A stretch of 64,000 bases of DNA from Bradyrhizobium guangdongense (GCF_004114975.1 NZ_CP030051.1:744001-808000), one strand, 5' to 3'. Counted from the stretch's first letter, positions 1 to 8,665 are shown. Numbers and translations: made by a program. Notes: generated from the sequence alone by a model not told the origin.

Positions 1-469
1 CGCGGCGGTATACGTATCGACGAAAATCCTTTCCCACCTTACTCTGGAGGCCACAACCTCTGGCGGCTGGGTTGGGAAGAGGAGGATCATAAGCTCTCGT
101 GAGAGGCGGTGGAACGTTAAGCCTCCTGGCCCATTGGAAGCCGGCTTCACGTTTCAGACTGAATGGTGCAGCAGTAAAGCCGCCTATTTGGCGAGATTTA
201 CATACATGCGGGAGCGCAAATGCCATCCATTGAACAATGCAGAGCGTATGCCGCTGATTTTAAAATCCGAGGAGCCGATTCGAAAAATTCAGCAAGGCGC
301 TCTGCGGTTCTTTTGAGCATTTCACGAAGCTGGACAGCATTGGGGCACCAGCTCGAAAGCCTTGCAGAAATTGTGAAATCGGAAGGAAAGTGAAGTTCGC
401 GCCCCGTTGGTTGGGCTGCTTGTCCCGCCATGAGAGCTTAGCAACCAGCCAAGATCGGCCCGGTTAGAT
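1..469. other. No gene recognised
   Basis: Short open frames exist on both strands, but none has a convincing ribosome binding site, a recognisable domain or a partner in the window. The stretch from about 430 resembles the DNA upstream of the leader at 31441, including a similar TTAGCAACCA tract, so its right end probably belongs to the decayed cassette that follows. Confidence 0.5.
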
Positions 470-535
470 CATCTGCATCATGGCCGAGGTTGCCGAGGCG
501 TCGGTGACTGAGAGAGACGAGCGCTTCCTTTACGC
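470..535 (+). promoter_or_regulatory. Decayed copy of the GGTGACTGAGAG leader element
   Basis: CGGTGACTGAGAG is at 502-514 and GCATCA is at 470-475, the positions of the conserved blocks in intact copies such as 31441-31505. The CTCCCGCC block is missing and the first arm is degraded. The gene remnant just downstream matches the gene downstream of the 31441 copy, so leader and gene decayed together. Confidence 0.55.
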
Positions 536-589
536 TCCCCAACATGGCCAAAGGCACCGTGACTTACGCAAGCTGATATGGGACGAGTG
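526..589 (+). pseudogene. Remnant of a mini zinc-ribbon gene
   Basis: One frame reads FTLPNMAKGTV and a second frame reads RKLIWDE followed by a stop. These match YLTLPDTTKGTLV and HKLIWEA of the intact 54-residue protein at 31519-31683. The segment carrying the second CxxC pair has been deleted between them, and the reading frame changes. The untranslated DNA after the stop also resembles that after 31683. This is a dead paralogue of the zinc-ribbon genes at 2437 and 31519. Confidence 0.6.
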
Positions 590-1041
590 ATGCCCCCTCA
601 GTTGGCGGTCTCCCAACGGCGACTTCCGCTTGGGGCTTATCGCGACATATTGCGCTGCCGCCCGAAGTCGGTCGCTGTAGGGGCAAAGGAGACATTGTTT
701 TAGTTACATCATGGCGCCGGGTTTATGGGTACACGGCCTAGCTCGAAGTTCTATGTACTCCAGTCGCGTCCATAGAGCCCACTTTGTCTGATGTCTGAAA
801 GGGTCAAGGGCCGTCCATGGCAGCCGGATGTCCCTGATGCGGTCATTCTTTGGAAGCGGAAATCGCAGCTCTGTGGGCGGAAGTCAGCCACGGGTCAGAA
901 GCGCCGGTTTGAGCAGCGCCGCGTCACTTCCGGTATGCCCCCGATGCGCTAACAATACCTGAACTAAAACGCACTTCGCCATCGGGCCACAAGCGAAAGT
1001 CAACGTCGGCTGAATGATTGAGGCCGCCAACTGAAGCAGCC
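590..1041. other. No gene recognised
   Basis: No open frame here has a believable start and ribosome binding site, and I see no RNA gene. The right edge borders the displaced 3' end of the small gene interrupted by the IS3 element. Confidence 0.5.
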
Positions 1042-1157
1042 TTAGTTCAGCTTGCGCTTTAGTTCTTGGACGAACTTCCGCTGCTACTCGATGTCCTCTT
1101 CGACCATCTGGCGCAGTTCGTCGATGGGAGTGATCTTCCCCCGATAAAGTGGACGGG

Positions 1158-2018
1158 TTAAGCGGCTTTTAGCTCCATCTCGATCGGGGGGATATATCCG
1201 AGTGCGGAATGGAGCCTTGTCCGGTTATAGAATCCTTCGATGAAGCTGAAGATATCGCGCTGGGCCTCAGTGCGGGTCTTGTAGTTGCGATGATGGACGA
1301 GCTCGGTCTTCAGGGTATGGAAGAAGCTTTCCATCGGGGCGTTGTCGTAGCAATCGGCCCTGCGGCTCATTGATGCCGTCATGCCGGCCTCCATAAGGGT
1401 GCTGCGATAAGCGTGCGAAGCGTATTGCACACCCCGGTCGGTGTGACAGATCAATCCGGCCTGCGGCCGCCGCTCCCGGATTGCCATCGTCAGGGCTGCG
1501 GAGGCGAGCTCGACCTGCATGTGATCGCGCATGGCCCAGCCGACGATCTTCCGACTGAACAGATCCATGACGGCGGCCAGATAAAGCCACCCCTCGGCGG
1601 TCGGGATGTAGGTGATGTCGCCGAGCCAGACCCGGTTCGGGGCTTCCGCCGTGAAGTCGCGCGCGACCAGGTTCGGTGCGATCGGCAGGTCGTGACGGCT
1701 GTCGGTGGTGCGCACACGGCGTGGCTTTGCGGTGATGGCGCGGATGCCATGCCGGCGCATCGTCCGCTCGATCCGGCCGCGGCTGGCGCTGCGTCCCTGC
1801 CTGCGCAGAGCGGCATGGACGCGGGGACTGCCGTAGCGGCCGCTGCTGTCCTGATGGACCTGCCGTATCTCGGCCAGCAGCGCGGCATGGGATTTTGCCC
1901 GCTCGCTCACGGGGTGGTCGCGCCAAGCGTAGTAGCCGGCCGGCGAGACCTCGAGCACGGCGCACATCAGCCGCACCGGATAGGTGTTGCGATGGTCCTC
2001 GATGAAGCGAAAGCTCAT
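1158..2018 (-). CDS. IS3-family transposase OrfB (DDE integrase domain)
   Basis: This 286-residue protein provides the catalytic domain of the transposase. The HTH_21-like N-terminal part is followed by an rve-type integrase core with the DDE triad at about D134 (GDITYIP), D194 (HTDRGVQY) and E230 (APMESFF). The start is taken where ATGA overlaps the end of OrfA. An OrfAB fusion is also likely, because an A6G slippery run at 2054-2048 lies in the overlap and the minus-one frame is open across it. Length and motifs are normal for the family. Confidence 0.93.
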   Translation of the reverse strand: MSFRFIEDHRNTYPVRLMCAVLEVSPAGYYAWRDHPVSERAKSHAALLAEIRQVHQDSSGRYGSPRVHAALRRQGRSASRGRIERTMRRHGIRAITAKPRRVRTTDSRHDLPIAPNLVARDFTAEAPNRVWLGDITYIPTAEGWLYLAAVMDLFSRKIVGWAMRDHMQVELASAALTMAIRERRPQAGLICHTDRGVQYASHAYRSTLMEAGMTASMSRRADCYDNAPMESFFHTLKTELVHHRNYKTRTEAQRDIFSFIEGFYNRTRLHSALGYIPPIEMELKAA

Positions 2019-2326
2019 GTTCGGGTTCCGGCAAAGATCGCGATCGACTTTTTTAAAATGTCGCGTTCCATCCGCAGCCGCTCGTTCTCCTGGCGCAACA
2101 CGGCGAGTTCCGAAGCCTGGTCCGCCGACATCGGCGTCGCCTGCGTGGTGGGGCGCCACGCCGCCGATGCCGGCTCGCGCCGGAGCTTATCGACCCAGCG
2201 CCGCAGCACTGAGTCGCGCAGACCGAGCTCCTTGGCTACCGACCCGATCGAGCGGCCGCTCGACACCACCAACCCCGCCGCCTCGCGCTTGTACTCTTCA
2301 GTAAACGACCGACGTGCACGTTCCAT
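2015..2326 (-). CDS. IS3-family transposase OrfA (HTH_8 type)
   Basis: This 103-residue protein has an N-terminal helix-turn-helix (SFTEEYKREAAGL to LRRWVDKLRRE) that would bind the IS ends. A leucine-rich coiled coil, ELAVLRQENERLRMERDILKK, follows. It ends in ATGA at the start of OrfB. The A AAA AAG run inside the DILKKS codons is the usual programmed minus-one frameshift site for making the OrfAB transposase. Confidence 0.93.
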   Translation of the reverse strand: MERARRSFTEEYKREAAGLVVSSGRSIGSVAKELGLRDSVLRRWVDKLRREPASAAWRPTTQATPMSADQASELAVLRQENERLRMERDILKKSIAIFAGTRT

Positions 2327-2436
2327 TCAACACCTCCAGGCTCAACGAGCCTACTACAGGTGTCCACTCATTCGGAGGAAGTTCAGAGACGGCTTTTGAC
2401 TTGCGCGGGGCTTCTTGGGTGGTTTCTTGTCGGTCA

Positions 2437-2583
2437 TCAATCCTCCCAGATTAGCTCCCCGCATTGGCATTTGTACACGTACACGTAGTTTCCCGTCTTT
2501 GTGCTCCAAAGCCGTTCGAGAAGCCGCGTCCTCTTCCGGCACTTAGGGCAAAAGAGCGGGGTTTCGATGTGATGCTCTGGCAT
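2437..2583 (-). CDS. Mini zinc-ribbon protein, 48 residues
   Basis: The short protein has two cysteine pairs, FCPKC near residue 12 and KCQCG near residue 40, and ends ELIWED. That layout fits a single zinc ribbon. It is paralogous to the 54-residue protein at 31519 (CPIC, CREC, HKLIWEA) and to the remnant at 526-589. GAGG lies about eight bases before the ATG. Unlike the 31519 copy it lacks the GGTGACTGAGAG leader and instead has a GGAAC-N16-CGTC promoter. The stop overlaps the start of the IS-split partner gene. Function is unknown; nucleic-acid or protein binding is only a guess. Confidence 0.7.
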   Translation of the reverse strand: MPEHHIETPLFCPKCRKRTRLLERLWSTKTGNYVYVYKCQCGELIWED

Positions 2584-2609
2584 GGCGGCGGTCCTCTCGA
2601 ATAGAGCCA

Positions 2610-2634
2610 GACGCTAAACCTCCTTTGACGTTCC
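2610..2634 (-). promoter_or_regulatory. Candidate EcfG-type promoter, GGAAC-N16-CGTC
   Basis: Read on the minus strand, GGAAC (2634-2630) and CGTC (2613-2610) are separated by exactly 16 bases. This fits the alphaproteobacterial general-stress sigma factor consensus GGAAC-N16/17-CGTT with one mismatch. It lies 27 bases upstream of the ATG of the zinc-ribbon gene at 2583. Confidence 0.5.
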
Positions 2635-3014
2635 TAAAAATAACCAAGGATACTCAAATGGGAACAAACGGCGACTTCTATACGGAATGAGAACGGTCCA
2701 AAAGTCTGCTCAGGGTCAAAGGCTGCCCTCAGCAGCCAGCATGCCCTCGGTCGGGTCATCTCTCGGAAGCCGACATTGCCGCGCGGTGGGCTGAGGTCAC
2801 CCACGGGCCAATAGCTGGCATTGTAGTCGGCGCAATGCCTAGGCTTGCGATTCCGGAAGAAGCCTTCATCTCGGTAAAGCTCTGAGCGAGAGACCTGAGG
2901 CGCGCGGCGCTACAGCTCTCCGGGCGCAACTTCCGCTCCGGTTCATAGGCCGGCACCCGCGGCTCCGCTTCGGAACGGCCCTTGGGCCATTCCGAATCGA
3001 TGCGAAGAAGCGGA
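2635..3014. other. No gene recognised
   Basis: Open frames here lack ribosome binding sites and recognisable sequence. I see no RNA gene or terminator. Confidence 0.5.
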
Positions 3015-3470
3015 TCAGGCCTTGGCCTTGACCGGGAGCCGAAAGGGCGCCCCCAACCGGTTGAACGCGTTCATGGCCGCAATCGTGATCGTGAGGTCCA
3101 CGAGATCCTTTGGAGCGAAAGCCGCGCTTGCGGCCGCATAGGCCTCGTCGGAGGCGTGCGTCTCGCTGACGAGCGTAACTTCCTCCGCCCACGCGAGGGC
3201 AGCCCGGTACTTGTCGGGAAACAGGTGGGGCACCTCGGCCCAGACCGGAACGAGGGCGACTTTTTCAAATGACATCGTGGCCAAGAGGTCCCGGGTGTGC
3301 AGGTCAATGCAGTGCGCACAGCCGTTGATCTGCGAAACCCGCAGGAAGACGAGGTGGATCAGTTCGTGGGGCAGGTCGGTACCCGTGGTGATGTAGTGGT
3401 GGATGCTGAAGAGCGCCTTTGCACCGTGGGGTGCCACTTCGTTCCAGACCAGCCGCTTGTTCTCGCTCAT
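3015..3470 (-). CDS. Carboxymuconolactone decarboxylase / AhpD-like protein
   Basis: The protein has 151 residues and belongs to the AhpD-like alkylhydroperoxidase fold. The redox motif is C51-A-H-C54 followed by H58 (NGCAHCIDLH). This motif usually confers peroxidase activity with a lipoyl or thiol partner. The start is set at the ATG at 3470 because GAGGCACGTC precedes it; an upstream in-frame ATG at 3551 would run through the promoter. It is divergent from an ECF41 sigma factor, and such proteins are the standard partners of ECF41. Its own promoter at 3519-3545 fits ECF41 exactly. Confidence 0.88.
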   Translation of the reverse strand: MSENKRLVWNEVAPHGAKALFSIHHYITTGTDLPHELIHLVFLRVSQINGCAHCIDLHTRDLLATMSFEKVALVPVWAEVPHLFPDKYRAALAWAEEVTLVSETHASDEAYAAASAAFAPKDLVDLTITIAAMNAFNRLGAPFRLPVKAKA

Positions 3471-3518
3471 GACGTGCCTCGTTGTTCGGAACGCCGGAGA
3501 TTCGACGCTCGGAGCGAT

Positions 3519-3545
3519 GACGGGCCAAGCGGTCAGGGTGTGACA
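3519..3545 (-). promoter_or_regulatory. ECF41 promoter for the AhpD-like gene
   Basis: On the minus strand TGTCACA (3545-3539) and CGTC (3522-3519) are separated by exactly 16 bases, the published ECF41 promoter pattern. It reads toward the AhpD-like gene, whose ATG is at 3470. Confidence 0.8.
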
Positions 3546-3577
3546 TGACACTCGGCGGTTCCATTCAAAGCGGCCGA

Positions 3578-3604
3578 TGTCACATCCACGCAGGTCCGAT
3601 CGTC
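3578..3604 (+). promoter_or_regulatory. ECF41 promoter for the sigma factor gene
   Basis: TGTCACA at 3578-3584 and CGTC at 3601-3604 are separated by exactly 16 bases. It is the mirror partner of the site at 3519-3545 and indicates autoregulation of the sigma factor. Confidence 0.8.
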
Positions 3605-3671
3605 TTATTCTCGGGTTCGGGATGCGCGAGCGACGGTGACAGCGGATATGATCTGCGAGGAAACTGGGCGG

Positions 3672-4583
3672 ATGGAGGCGATGGACGATCAGCGGACCAC
3701 CGAGTTCGAAGCGGAGCGCAGGCGCCTGACACGCTTGGCCTATCGGATGATGGGCTCGCTCACCGAGGCGGAGGACGTCGTTCAGGACGCATGGCTACGG
3801 TGGGTCGGGGTGGAGGGTGGCGTCGATTCGCCTCCCGGCTATCTGACCCGCATTGTCACACGCCTGTGCCTCGACCGACGCCGCTCCGCGCGGGCGCGCC
3901 GGGAAACCTACGTCGGACCCTGGCTGCCAGATCCTCTCGTCGGTTCCGTGGAGCCGAACGAGACGGTCGCCGACGACGTCACGGTCACGTTGATGCTGGC
4001 CCTTGAGCGCCTGTCGCCTCTTGAGCGGGCCGCTTTCCTTCTCCACGACGTCTTTGACGTGCCGCTGACCGAAGTGGCCATCACGCTCGGCCGCCAGCCG
4101 GCAGCTGTTCGTCAGCTCGCGGCGCGCGCCCGCAAGCACGTGCAGACCGCACGTCCCCGCTTTGATGTCGAACCCGCGGATGCGGATCGGATCACCCGTG
4201 CTTTCTTCGCCGCAGCACGCGACGGGGACGTGGCGGCGCTTTCGGCGCTGCTGGCAAGGAATGTCGAGATCCATACCGATGGCGGCGGCAAAGTCCTTGC
4301 TTTCCGCAATGTCATTCGGGGGGTCGAGCGGGCCCTGCGCCTATTTGCTAGGCAGCGACGCAAATACGTCGTACCGCCGAAGCTGCTTCGTGTCGTCACC
4401 ATCGACGGCCTGCCAGGCTACGTTAGCCTCGATGGACGCGGCGTTCTGCAGACGACTGCGCTCGACATCCGCGAGGACGGGATCACCGCGATCTACATCG
4501 TCAAAAACCCGGACAAGCTGTCGCACTTAGCGACAGAAATGGAATTTCCAGCTCGCATCTCGCCGATACCGCCAGCTTCATGA
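3672..4583 (+). CDS. ECF41-family RNA polymerase sigma factor (SigJ-like)
   Basis: The protein has 303 residues. Sigma region 2 (LTRLAYRMMGSLTEAEDVVQD) and region 4 (LSPLERAAFLLHDVF) fill the first 170. A SnoaL-like extension of about 120 residues follows, as in ECF41 factors. Family landmarks are present: WLPDPL in the linker, DGGGK near residue 210 and NPDKL near the end. In the family the extension modulates promoter activity in place of an anti-sigma factor. I prefer the ATG at 3672 because GAGGAAA lies eight bases before it; a GTG at 3636 is the alternative. It is divergent from its usual AhpD-like partner. Confidence 0.9.
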   Translation: MEAMDDQRTTEFEAERRRLTRLAYRMMGSLTEAEDVVQDAWLRWVGVEGGVDSPPGYLTRIVTRLCLDRRRSARARRETYVGPWLPDPLVGSVEPNETVADDVTVTLMLALERLSPLERAAFLLHDVFDVPLTEVAITLGRQPAAVRQLAARARKHVQTARPRFDVEPADADRITRAFFAAARDGDVAALSALLARNVEIHTDGGGKVLAFRNVIRGVERALRLFARQRRKYVVPPKLLRVVTIDGLPGYVSLDGRGVLQTTALDIREDGITAIYIVKNPDKLSHLATEMEFPARISPIPPAS

Positions 4584-5032
4584 ACTGCCCGAGTGACTGC
4601 GGCAACGTGGAGAGTCGTTCGATGGGCTGCATATGAGGCTCGCCCACGGTCGACGTCCGCTCCGGGTCATTCGCGTCGATCTGACCGCGTTCTCCGCACG
4701 TCCGGTGTCGCCTCAATTGCTGCCATGCTGAGCTCGACTTTCCTCCTTCGCCTGAGGACAAAAGCCCTCACTACAACCTTCTTACATCGCGCCATCGGTT
4801 TTGCATTTTAGCGGCATTGCATGCGACCGCTTCCCCTCCGGATATTCCGCTTGCAGAAGGATGAATTCTGACAGGCGTTCTTCCCTAACCACATCATTCC
4901 CTCCTATTGACACCTGCCGCAAATGGGCAAATCCTTTCCAAAGCGAATTTTCAGCACGATAAATTTCGGCGCTAAGGCCTTTCTTTGGCGCCTTCTGAAT
5001 CCATTTGCTTCTAACCGAAAACGGAGGGGCCC
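4584..5032. other. No gene recognised
   Basis: Only short overlapping open frames without start signals are present. The right part should contain the promoter of the TPR protein gene, but I could not pick out a clear consensus. Confidence 0.5.
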
Positions 5033-6631
5033 ATGCGCGCGCTCGCTTTAAAAAGCGTCTCTCTTCTCCTCGCCACTCTTGCTTCGATCTGCGCCACGGC
5101 CTGCGCCCGCGCACAGGATGCGACCGACGAGCAGTTTGGCAAGGTGCACTTCCAGACCACTTGCAACGAGGTCGCGCAACGCCGCTTTGATCGCGGCATG
5201 CGCTACCAGCACTCGTTCTGGTACCGGCCTGCGAAGGAGATTTTCAAGGAGACGTTGCAAGCCGATCCGGAATGCGCGATCGCCTTTTGGGGCATTGCAC
5301 TGAGCCTGCTCTACAATCCTCATTTTCCCGCACCGAAGGAAAATCTCGCCGAGGGCCTCGCCGCGCTGCAAAAAGCCAAGGCACTCGGCGCCAAGAGCGA
5401 CCGCGAACGAGACTATGTCGACGCACTGCTGGCCTTCTACTCGGGGGACGAGAAGACGACGTTTGGCCAGCGGGCACAGGCCTATCTCAAGGCAACCGAG
5501 GCCGTCGCGGAGCGCTATCCCAATGATGACGAGGCGCAGATCGCCTACGCCATCACCCTGAATGTCACGGCCTCACCAAACGATAAGACGTATGCTAACC
5601 AGCTCAAGGGCGCGGCCATCCTGGAGCCGATCTTCAAGCGGCAGCCGCGGCACCCCGGCGTCGCGCATTACCTGATCCACCTCTATGACTATCCGGCGAT
5701 AGCGGAGCAAGGCCTCGACGCTGCCAAGCGCTATTCCGAGATCGCGCCAGCGGCGCCGCACGCCTTGCACATGCCGTCACACATCTTCACGCGCGTCGGC
5801 TACTGGAACGAATCCATCGATGCCAATAGCCGTTCCGCCAAGGCTGCCAAGGAGGGCAAGGACCCTAGCGAGCAGCTCCACGCCGACGACTACATGGTCT
5901 ACGCCCTGCTCCAGCTTGCACAGGACAGCCGAGCCCGCGACGTCATCGCGGACATGCTTGCGACCACGGGCTATGCGCCGGCCGTTCGCGCCGGCCCCTA
6001 CGCGATAGCGGCGAGCCAAGCGCGCTACATGGTCGAGCGAGGTGATTGGCCGAGGGCTGCCGCACTGAAGGTCGAGCCGAGCCGGTTTGCCTATGTCGAT
6101 GCGATCACCTACTTCGCCCGCGCCCTCGGCGCCGCGCGCTCCGGCAATGCCGACGCAGCGACGGCGGACATCGCCAAGCTGGCGGAGTTGCGGGACAAGC
6201 TGCAGCAGGACAAGGACGCCTATTGGGCCGAAATCGTCGAGATCCAGCGGCAGGTCGCCACAGCCTGGCAGCTCAACGCCTGGGGGAAACCGGCGGACGC
6301 GTTGGAAGCGATGCGCCTTGCGGCCGATGCCGAAGACAAGACCGAGAAATCCATCGTCACGCCTGGACCGCTTGCTCCGGCACGCGAGCTTTATGGGACC
6401 ATGCTGCTCGAACGCGGCATGGCGACGGAGGCATTGGTCGCGTTCGAAAGCACGATGCGCAAGGAGCCCAACCGGTTCGGCGCGATGATCGGCGCGGCTC
6501 ACGCCGCCGAGAAAGCAGGGGATGCCGTGAAGGCACGCCAGTACTATGCGAAGGTGGTCGACATGGCACGGGATGGCGACTCCTCGCGGGAAGATCTGGC
6601 GGCCGCACGAAAGTTCATGGCTCAGAATTAG
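5033..6631 (+). CDS. Exported TPR-repeat protein
   Basis: The product has 532 residues. A Sec signal peptide covers about residues 1-27 (hydrophobic LLLATLASICATACARA). Degenerate tetratricopeptide-like helices follow, for example FDRGMRYQHSFWYRPAKEIF near 50 and LLERGMATEALVAFE near 460. Such proteins are protein-interaction scaffolds, here probably periplasmic. GGAGGGGCCC precedes the ATG. Another exported protein begins 22 bases after the stop, so the two are probably cotranscribed. Specific role unknown. Confidence 0.75.
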   Translation: MRALALKSVSLLLATLASICATACARAQDATDEQFGKVHFQTTCNEVAQRRFDRGMRYQHSFWYRPAKEIFKETLQADPECAIAFWGIALSLLYNPHFPAPKENLAEGLAALQKAKALGAKSDRERDYVDALLAFYSGDEKTTFGQRAQAYLKATEAVAERYPNDDEAQIAYAITLNVTASPNDKTYANQLKGAAILEPIFKRQPRHPGVAHYLIHLYDYPAIAEQGLDAAKRYSEIAPAAPHALHMPSHIFTRVGYWNESIDANSRSAKAAKEGKDPSEQLHADDYMVYALLQLAQDSRARDVIADMLATTGYAPAVRAGPYAIAASQARYMVERGDWPRAAALKVEPSRFAYVDAITYFARALGAARSGNADAATADIAKLAELRDKLQQDKDAYWAEIVEIQRQVATAWQLNAWGKPADALEAMRLAADAEDKTEKSIVTPGPLAPARELYGTMLLERGMATEALVAFESTMRKEPNRFGAMIGAAHAAEKAGDAVKARQYYAKVVDMARDGDSSREDLAAARKFMAQN

Positions 6632-6653
6632 AGAGAGTTCGGCGGCAGGTGCT

Positions 6654-7220
6654 ATGCGTCTGACCAGCAAATTCACCGCGATCGGCGCAGCCGCGGCACT
6701 GTTCTGTGCGGTCGCTGCGGTCTGGATGCTGCGATCCGGCGACCTGACACGTGCAACAGCGGCAACCGGGCAGATCCGCCCGGTGTGGACGGAAACCGAG
6801 TGGCCCTTCGGGGTAGATCCTTGGGGGAAAGGCAAGGCGTTTCGCTGCAATGCCAACGATTGCGGCGGTGAGGTCCAGCTTTACGTTCGCGCCAAGCTCG
6901 GCTTTTGCAATTGCACCACCGGCGTCGCCGACGATACTGACCTCGAGCAAATGGGCGACTTGGCGCTGATTGGTAAGACAACGCCGATCGGTGCCGGTCG
7001 GGAGATTGTCGTTGGGCCCATGCAAGGCCGCAGCCGCGCGTATCGGGTCGAGGGAAATGGTAACGCAGCGCTTTCGTTCGCTTTCAATCAGCGCTGCGAC
7101 ATGGTGGCTGCAACGGCCTTGGTTGGACGGGGCGTACCCGGCTCACTGGAGCCAGCGGTGCTGGCATTCCTCAACAGCGATCGCATGTTGAAGTGGGCCG
7201 AGATCGCGTTAGGTTTATAA
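6654..7220 (+). CDS. Membrane-anchored or exported hypothetical protein
   Basis: The 188-residue protein has an N-terminal hydrophobic segment at about residues 8-27 (FTAIGAAAALFCAVAAVWML) that could be a signal anchor. Six cysteines follow, including a CNANDC pair and a CNC pair in the mid region, which suggests disulphides in the periplasm. I do not recognise the family. It follows the TPR protein at 22 bases and probably shares its transcript. Confidence 0.6.
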   Translation: MRLTSKFTAIGAAAALFCAVAAVWMLRSGDLTRATAATGQIRPVWTETEWPFGVDPWGKGKAFRCNANDCGGEVQLYVRAKLGFCNCTTGVADDTDLEQMGDLALIGKTTPIGAGREIVVGPMQGRSRAYRVEGNGNAALSFAFNQRCDMVAATALVGRGVPGSLEPAVLAFLNSDRMLKWAEIALGL

Positions 7221-7364
7221 CTCGGCGCTACCTCGAAGCTCGCATTTCGGCACGTCAGCGTCGCTCCCTTATCCCCGAGCACAAATCCGCAAACTTAGCA
7301 TGCCTCAATCGTAAGATCGGGAAAACTCGGCTAAGATGCTACTTTCCCTTGTTGGGGGCATTTC

Positions 7365-7565
7365 ATGTTCGACATGGCAACCACGGCGCTTTTGCGCGCG
7401 GTTTTCGACGAAGTGTGCGAGGGTCTTCCGCAGCGCGAGATCGGCGCGCGGACGCATGTGGCTTCGAAGATCCTGGAGGCCGCCAATGGCGGCGAGCTCT
7501 GTCCCGAGGACCTCAGACAGGTCGGCCGCAAGGCCCTTTCGCACGCGCCCACCATGTGGCGCTAA
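7365..7565 (+). CDS. Conserved small protein, 66 residues
   Basis: A compact, probably helical protein with no membrane segment or cysteine pair. The codon pattern is GC-rich at third positions, and the family looks familiar from Bradyrhizobium as a hypothetical protein. It lies 20 bases before the next gene on the same strand. Function unknown. Confidence 0.55.
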   Translation: MFDMATTALLRAVFDEVCEGLPQREIGARTHVASKILEAANGGELCPEDLRQVGRKALSHAPTMWR

Positions 7566-7585
7566 CTGAAAACCGGGACGCGGGC

Positions 7586-8002
7586 GTGAACTTCCAGGTC
7601 ACCGTTTTGAAGATTTTGGCGGCATATCCGGACGGGTTTGCCGTCATGGAGGACCTCAAGCGGGACATGGCAATTCTGGCGACCAGTGGCCGCGATTGGG
7701 CGGACCGGACCAGGCGGCTCGCGGCACGGGTTCCGGATCTCGACATCTGGTCACAAGGGCTGGTCGAACGCATCAGCGGCGGCTGGAAGATCACTGTAAA
7801 GGGACGGGCTGTGCTCGAGTTCATGGAAGCTCGCCCTGCTGCGCCGGAGCCCATTCCGGTGCCTTCGGTTGAGCAGACGGTCGTCGCTTCGCCGACACTG
7901 GTTCCTCCGCTGCGGCAGCCGGCCGACCGGGCCAAGCGCCGCCGCGAACGTCGGGAACGGCGCCGCGAGGCGCGCGAAAGGGCTAGGGCCAACGCGTCCT
8001 AA
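7586..8002 (+). CDS. Conserved protein, possible winged-helix-like N-terminus
   Basis: The product has 138 residues starting at a GTG. The N-terminal 85 residues (NFQVTVLKILAAYPDGFAV to GGWKITVKGRAVLEFME) look like a small helical DNA-binding fold, with a final strand-turn-strand that resembles a wing. A proline-rich linker and a very basic tail (RRRERRERRREARERARA) follow, which could bind nucleic acid. The stop is 16 bases before a minus-strand terminator. The fold is inferred by eye, and no exact function is claimed. Confidence 0.6.
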   Translation: MNFQVTVLKILAAYPDGFAVMEDLKRDMAILATSGRDWADRTRRLAARVPDLDIWSQGLVERISGGWKITVKGRAVLEFMEARPAAPEPIPVPSVEQTVVASPTLVPPLRQPADRAKRRRERRERRREARERARANAS

Positions 8003-8018
8003 GTAGGATCAGGCCAAG

Positions 8019-8046
8019 AAAAAGCCGCCGGTACGCGCGGCGGCTT
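8019..8046 (-). terminator. Rho-independent terminator, minus strand
   Basis: GCCGCC (8024-8029) pairs with GGCGGC (8039-8044). On the minus strand the hairpin is followed by five T (the A run at 8019-8023). It would terminate transcription of the MOSC pseudogene that lies to its right. Confidence 0.7.
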
Positions 8047-8059
8047 GGATAGTGCCGGA

Positions 8060-8640
8060 CTGCCGGTTACTTCCCCAGCCCCAAGCGTACCGCCGTTACC
8101 TTGTTTGCGGCCATGCCAGTCCGACCTACCGGACGAGCTTCGATTCGGCGATCGGCGAGCCGAGTTGTGCACCGGCTCCTACAAAGCTGGCAGAGGTCCA
8201 ACGAGGAGGACGGAAGGCGAACCCGCGCGGCATCACCAGCTGCGAACGCCCCCGGCCCGTACCATGTCCAGCACACCGGATTCGAACGGAGGGCCCGTTT
8301 CCGCCGACGAGAGCACCTGCCGTTTCAGCCGGTCCGGCAGCGATCAGGACACAAGGAGGGCGCACGGGCGCTCAATGGCCGCCGTGGCATGGGATCAATG
8401 AACATCCCTAGGGGCACAGATGTCCAGTGGTGGTGATGATGTCGCCCAAGTCTTCCGCTGCGACTGCGAACTCGGCTCTGTAGGGGTCTAAAAGAGCCCG
8501 GACGCGATGAGGTGAACCTGCTGCAGGTTGGGAAGCTGGCCCGCGGACGGTGATATAGCGATGGTGACGAGGGGCCGGCTGGGCGTCGCCTTCGACACCC
8601 CGGCCGATCCGACCCCGTGGCGGCCTGCGACACACCGCGG
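8060..8640 (-). pseudogene. MOSC-domain protein, frameshifted copy
   Basis: Fragments in several frames match the intact MOSC protein at 14064-14627: GVEGDAQPAPRHHRYITV, then QLPNLQQVHLIASGLF, AEDLGDIITTTG and later RPPCVLI and GGNGP. The nucleotide match continues into the 3' end, where the two copies are nearly identical for over 100 bases (about 8200-8320 against 14090-14210). Several frameshifts mean no full protein can be made. MOSC proteins carry sulphur for molybdenum-cofactor enzymes. Confidence 0.75.
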
Positions 8641-8665
8641 AAGACGCCGCCGATGGGGCGGCCGA

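Larger units (their letters stand above)
1131..2385 (-). mobile_element. IS3-family insertion sequence, complete
   Basis: The element is 1255 bp and encodes two overlapping transposase frames on the minus strand. Its ends are imperfect inverted repeats of about 25 bp, 1131-1155 against 2361-2385, sharing TGA, CTTCC, CCGA and AGTGGAC blocks. The flanks are a 3-bp direct repeat, GAG at 1128-1130 and at 2386-2388, as expected for IS3-family transposition. Both frames look intact. It sits inside the small coiled-protein gene. Confidence 0.9.
1042..2437 (-). pseudogene. Small coiled partner gene split by IS3
   Basis: The gene starts at 2437, overlapping the stop of the zinc-ribbon gene, and runs to 2386. 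It continues on the other side of the IS from 1130 to 1042. Removing the IS and one copy of the GAG target repeat restores the frame: MTDKKPPKKPRASQKPSPID, then a basic tail ending KRKLN. An in-frame TAG at 1084-1086 remains where homologues would have a sense codon. The intact relative is the 44-residue protein at 31758-31892, which ends LRRKMN and also follows a zinc-ribbon gene. Confidence 0.65.

Noticed and set aside
1413..2399. Long plus-strand open frame of 328 codons
   Set aside because: It is antisense to the IS3 transposase genes, has no domain and exists because of high GC content.
5777..6856. Minus-strand open frame of 359 codons
   Set aside because: It is antisense to the TPR protein gene and has no recognisable family or start signal.
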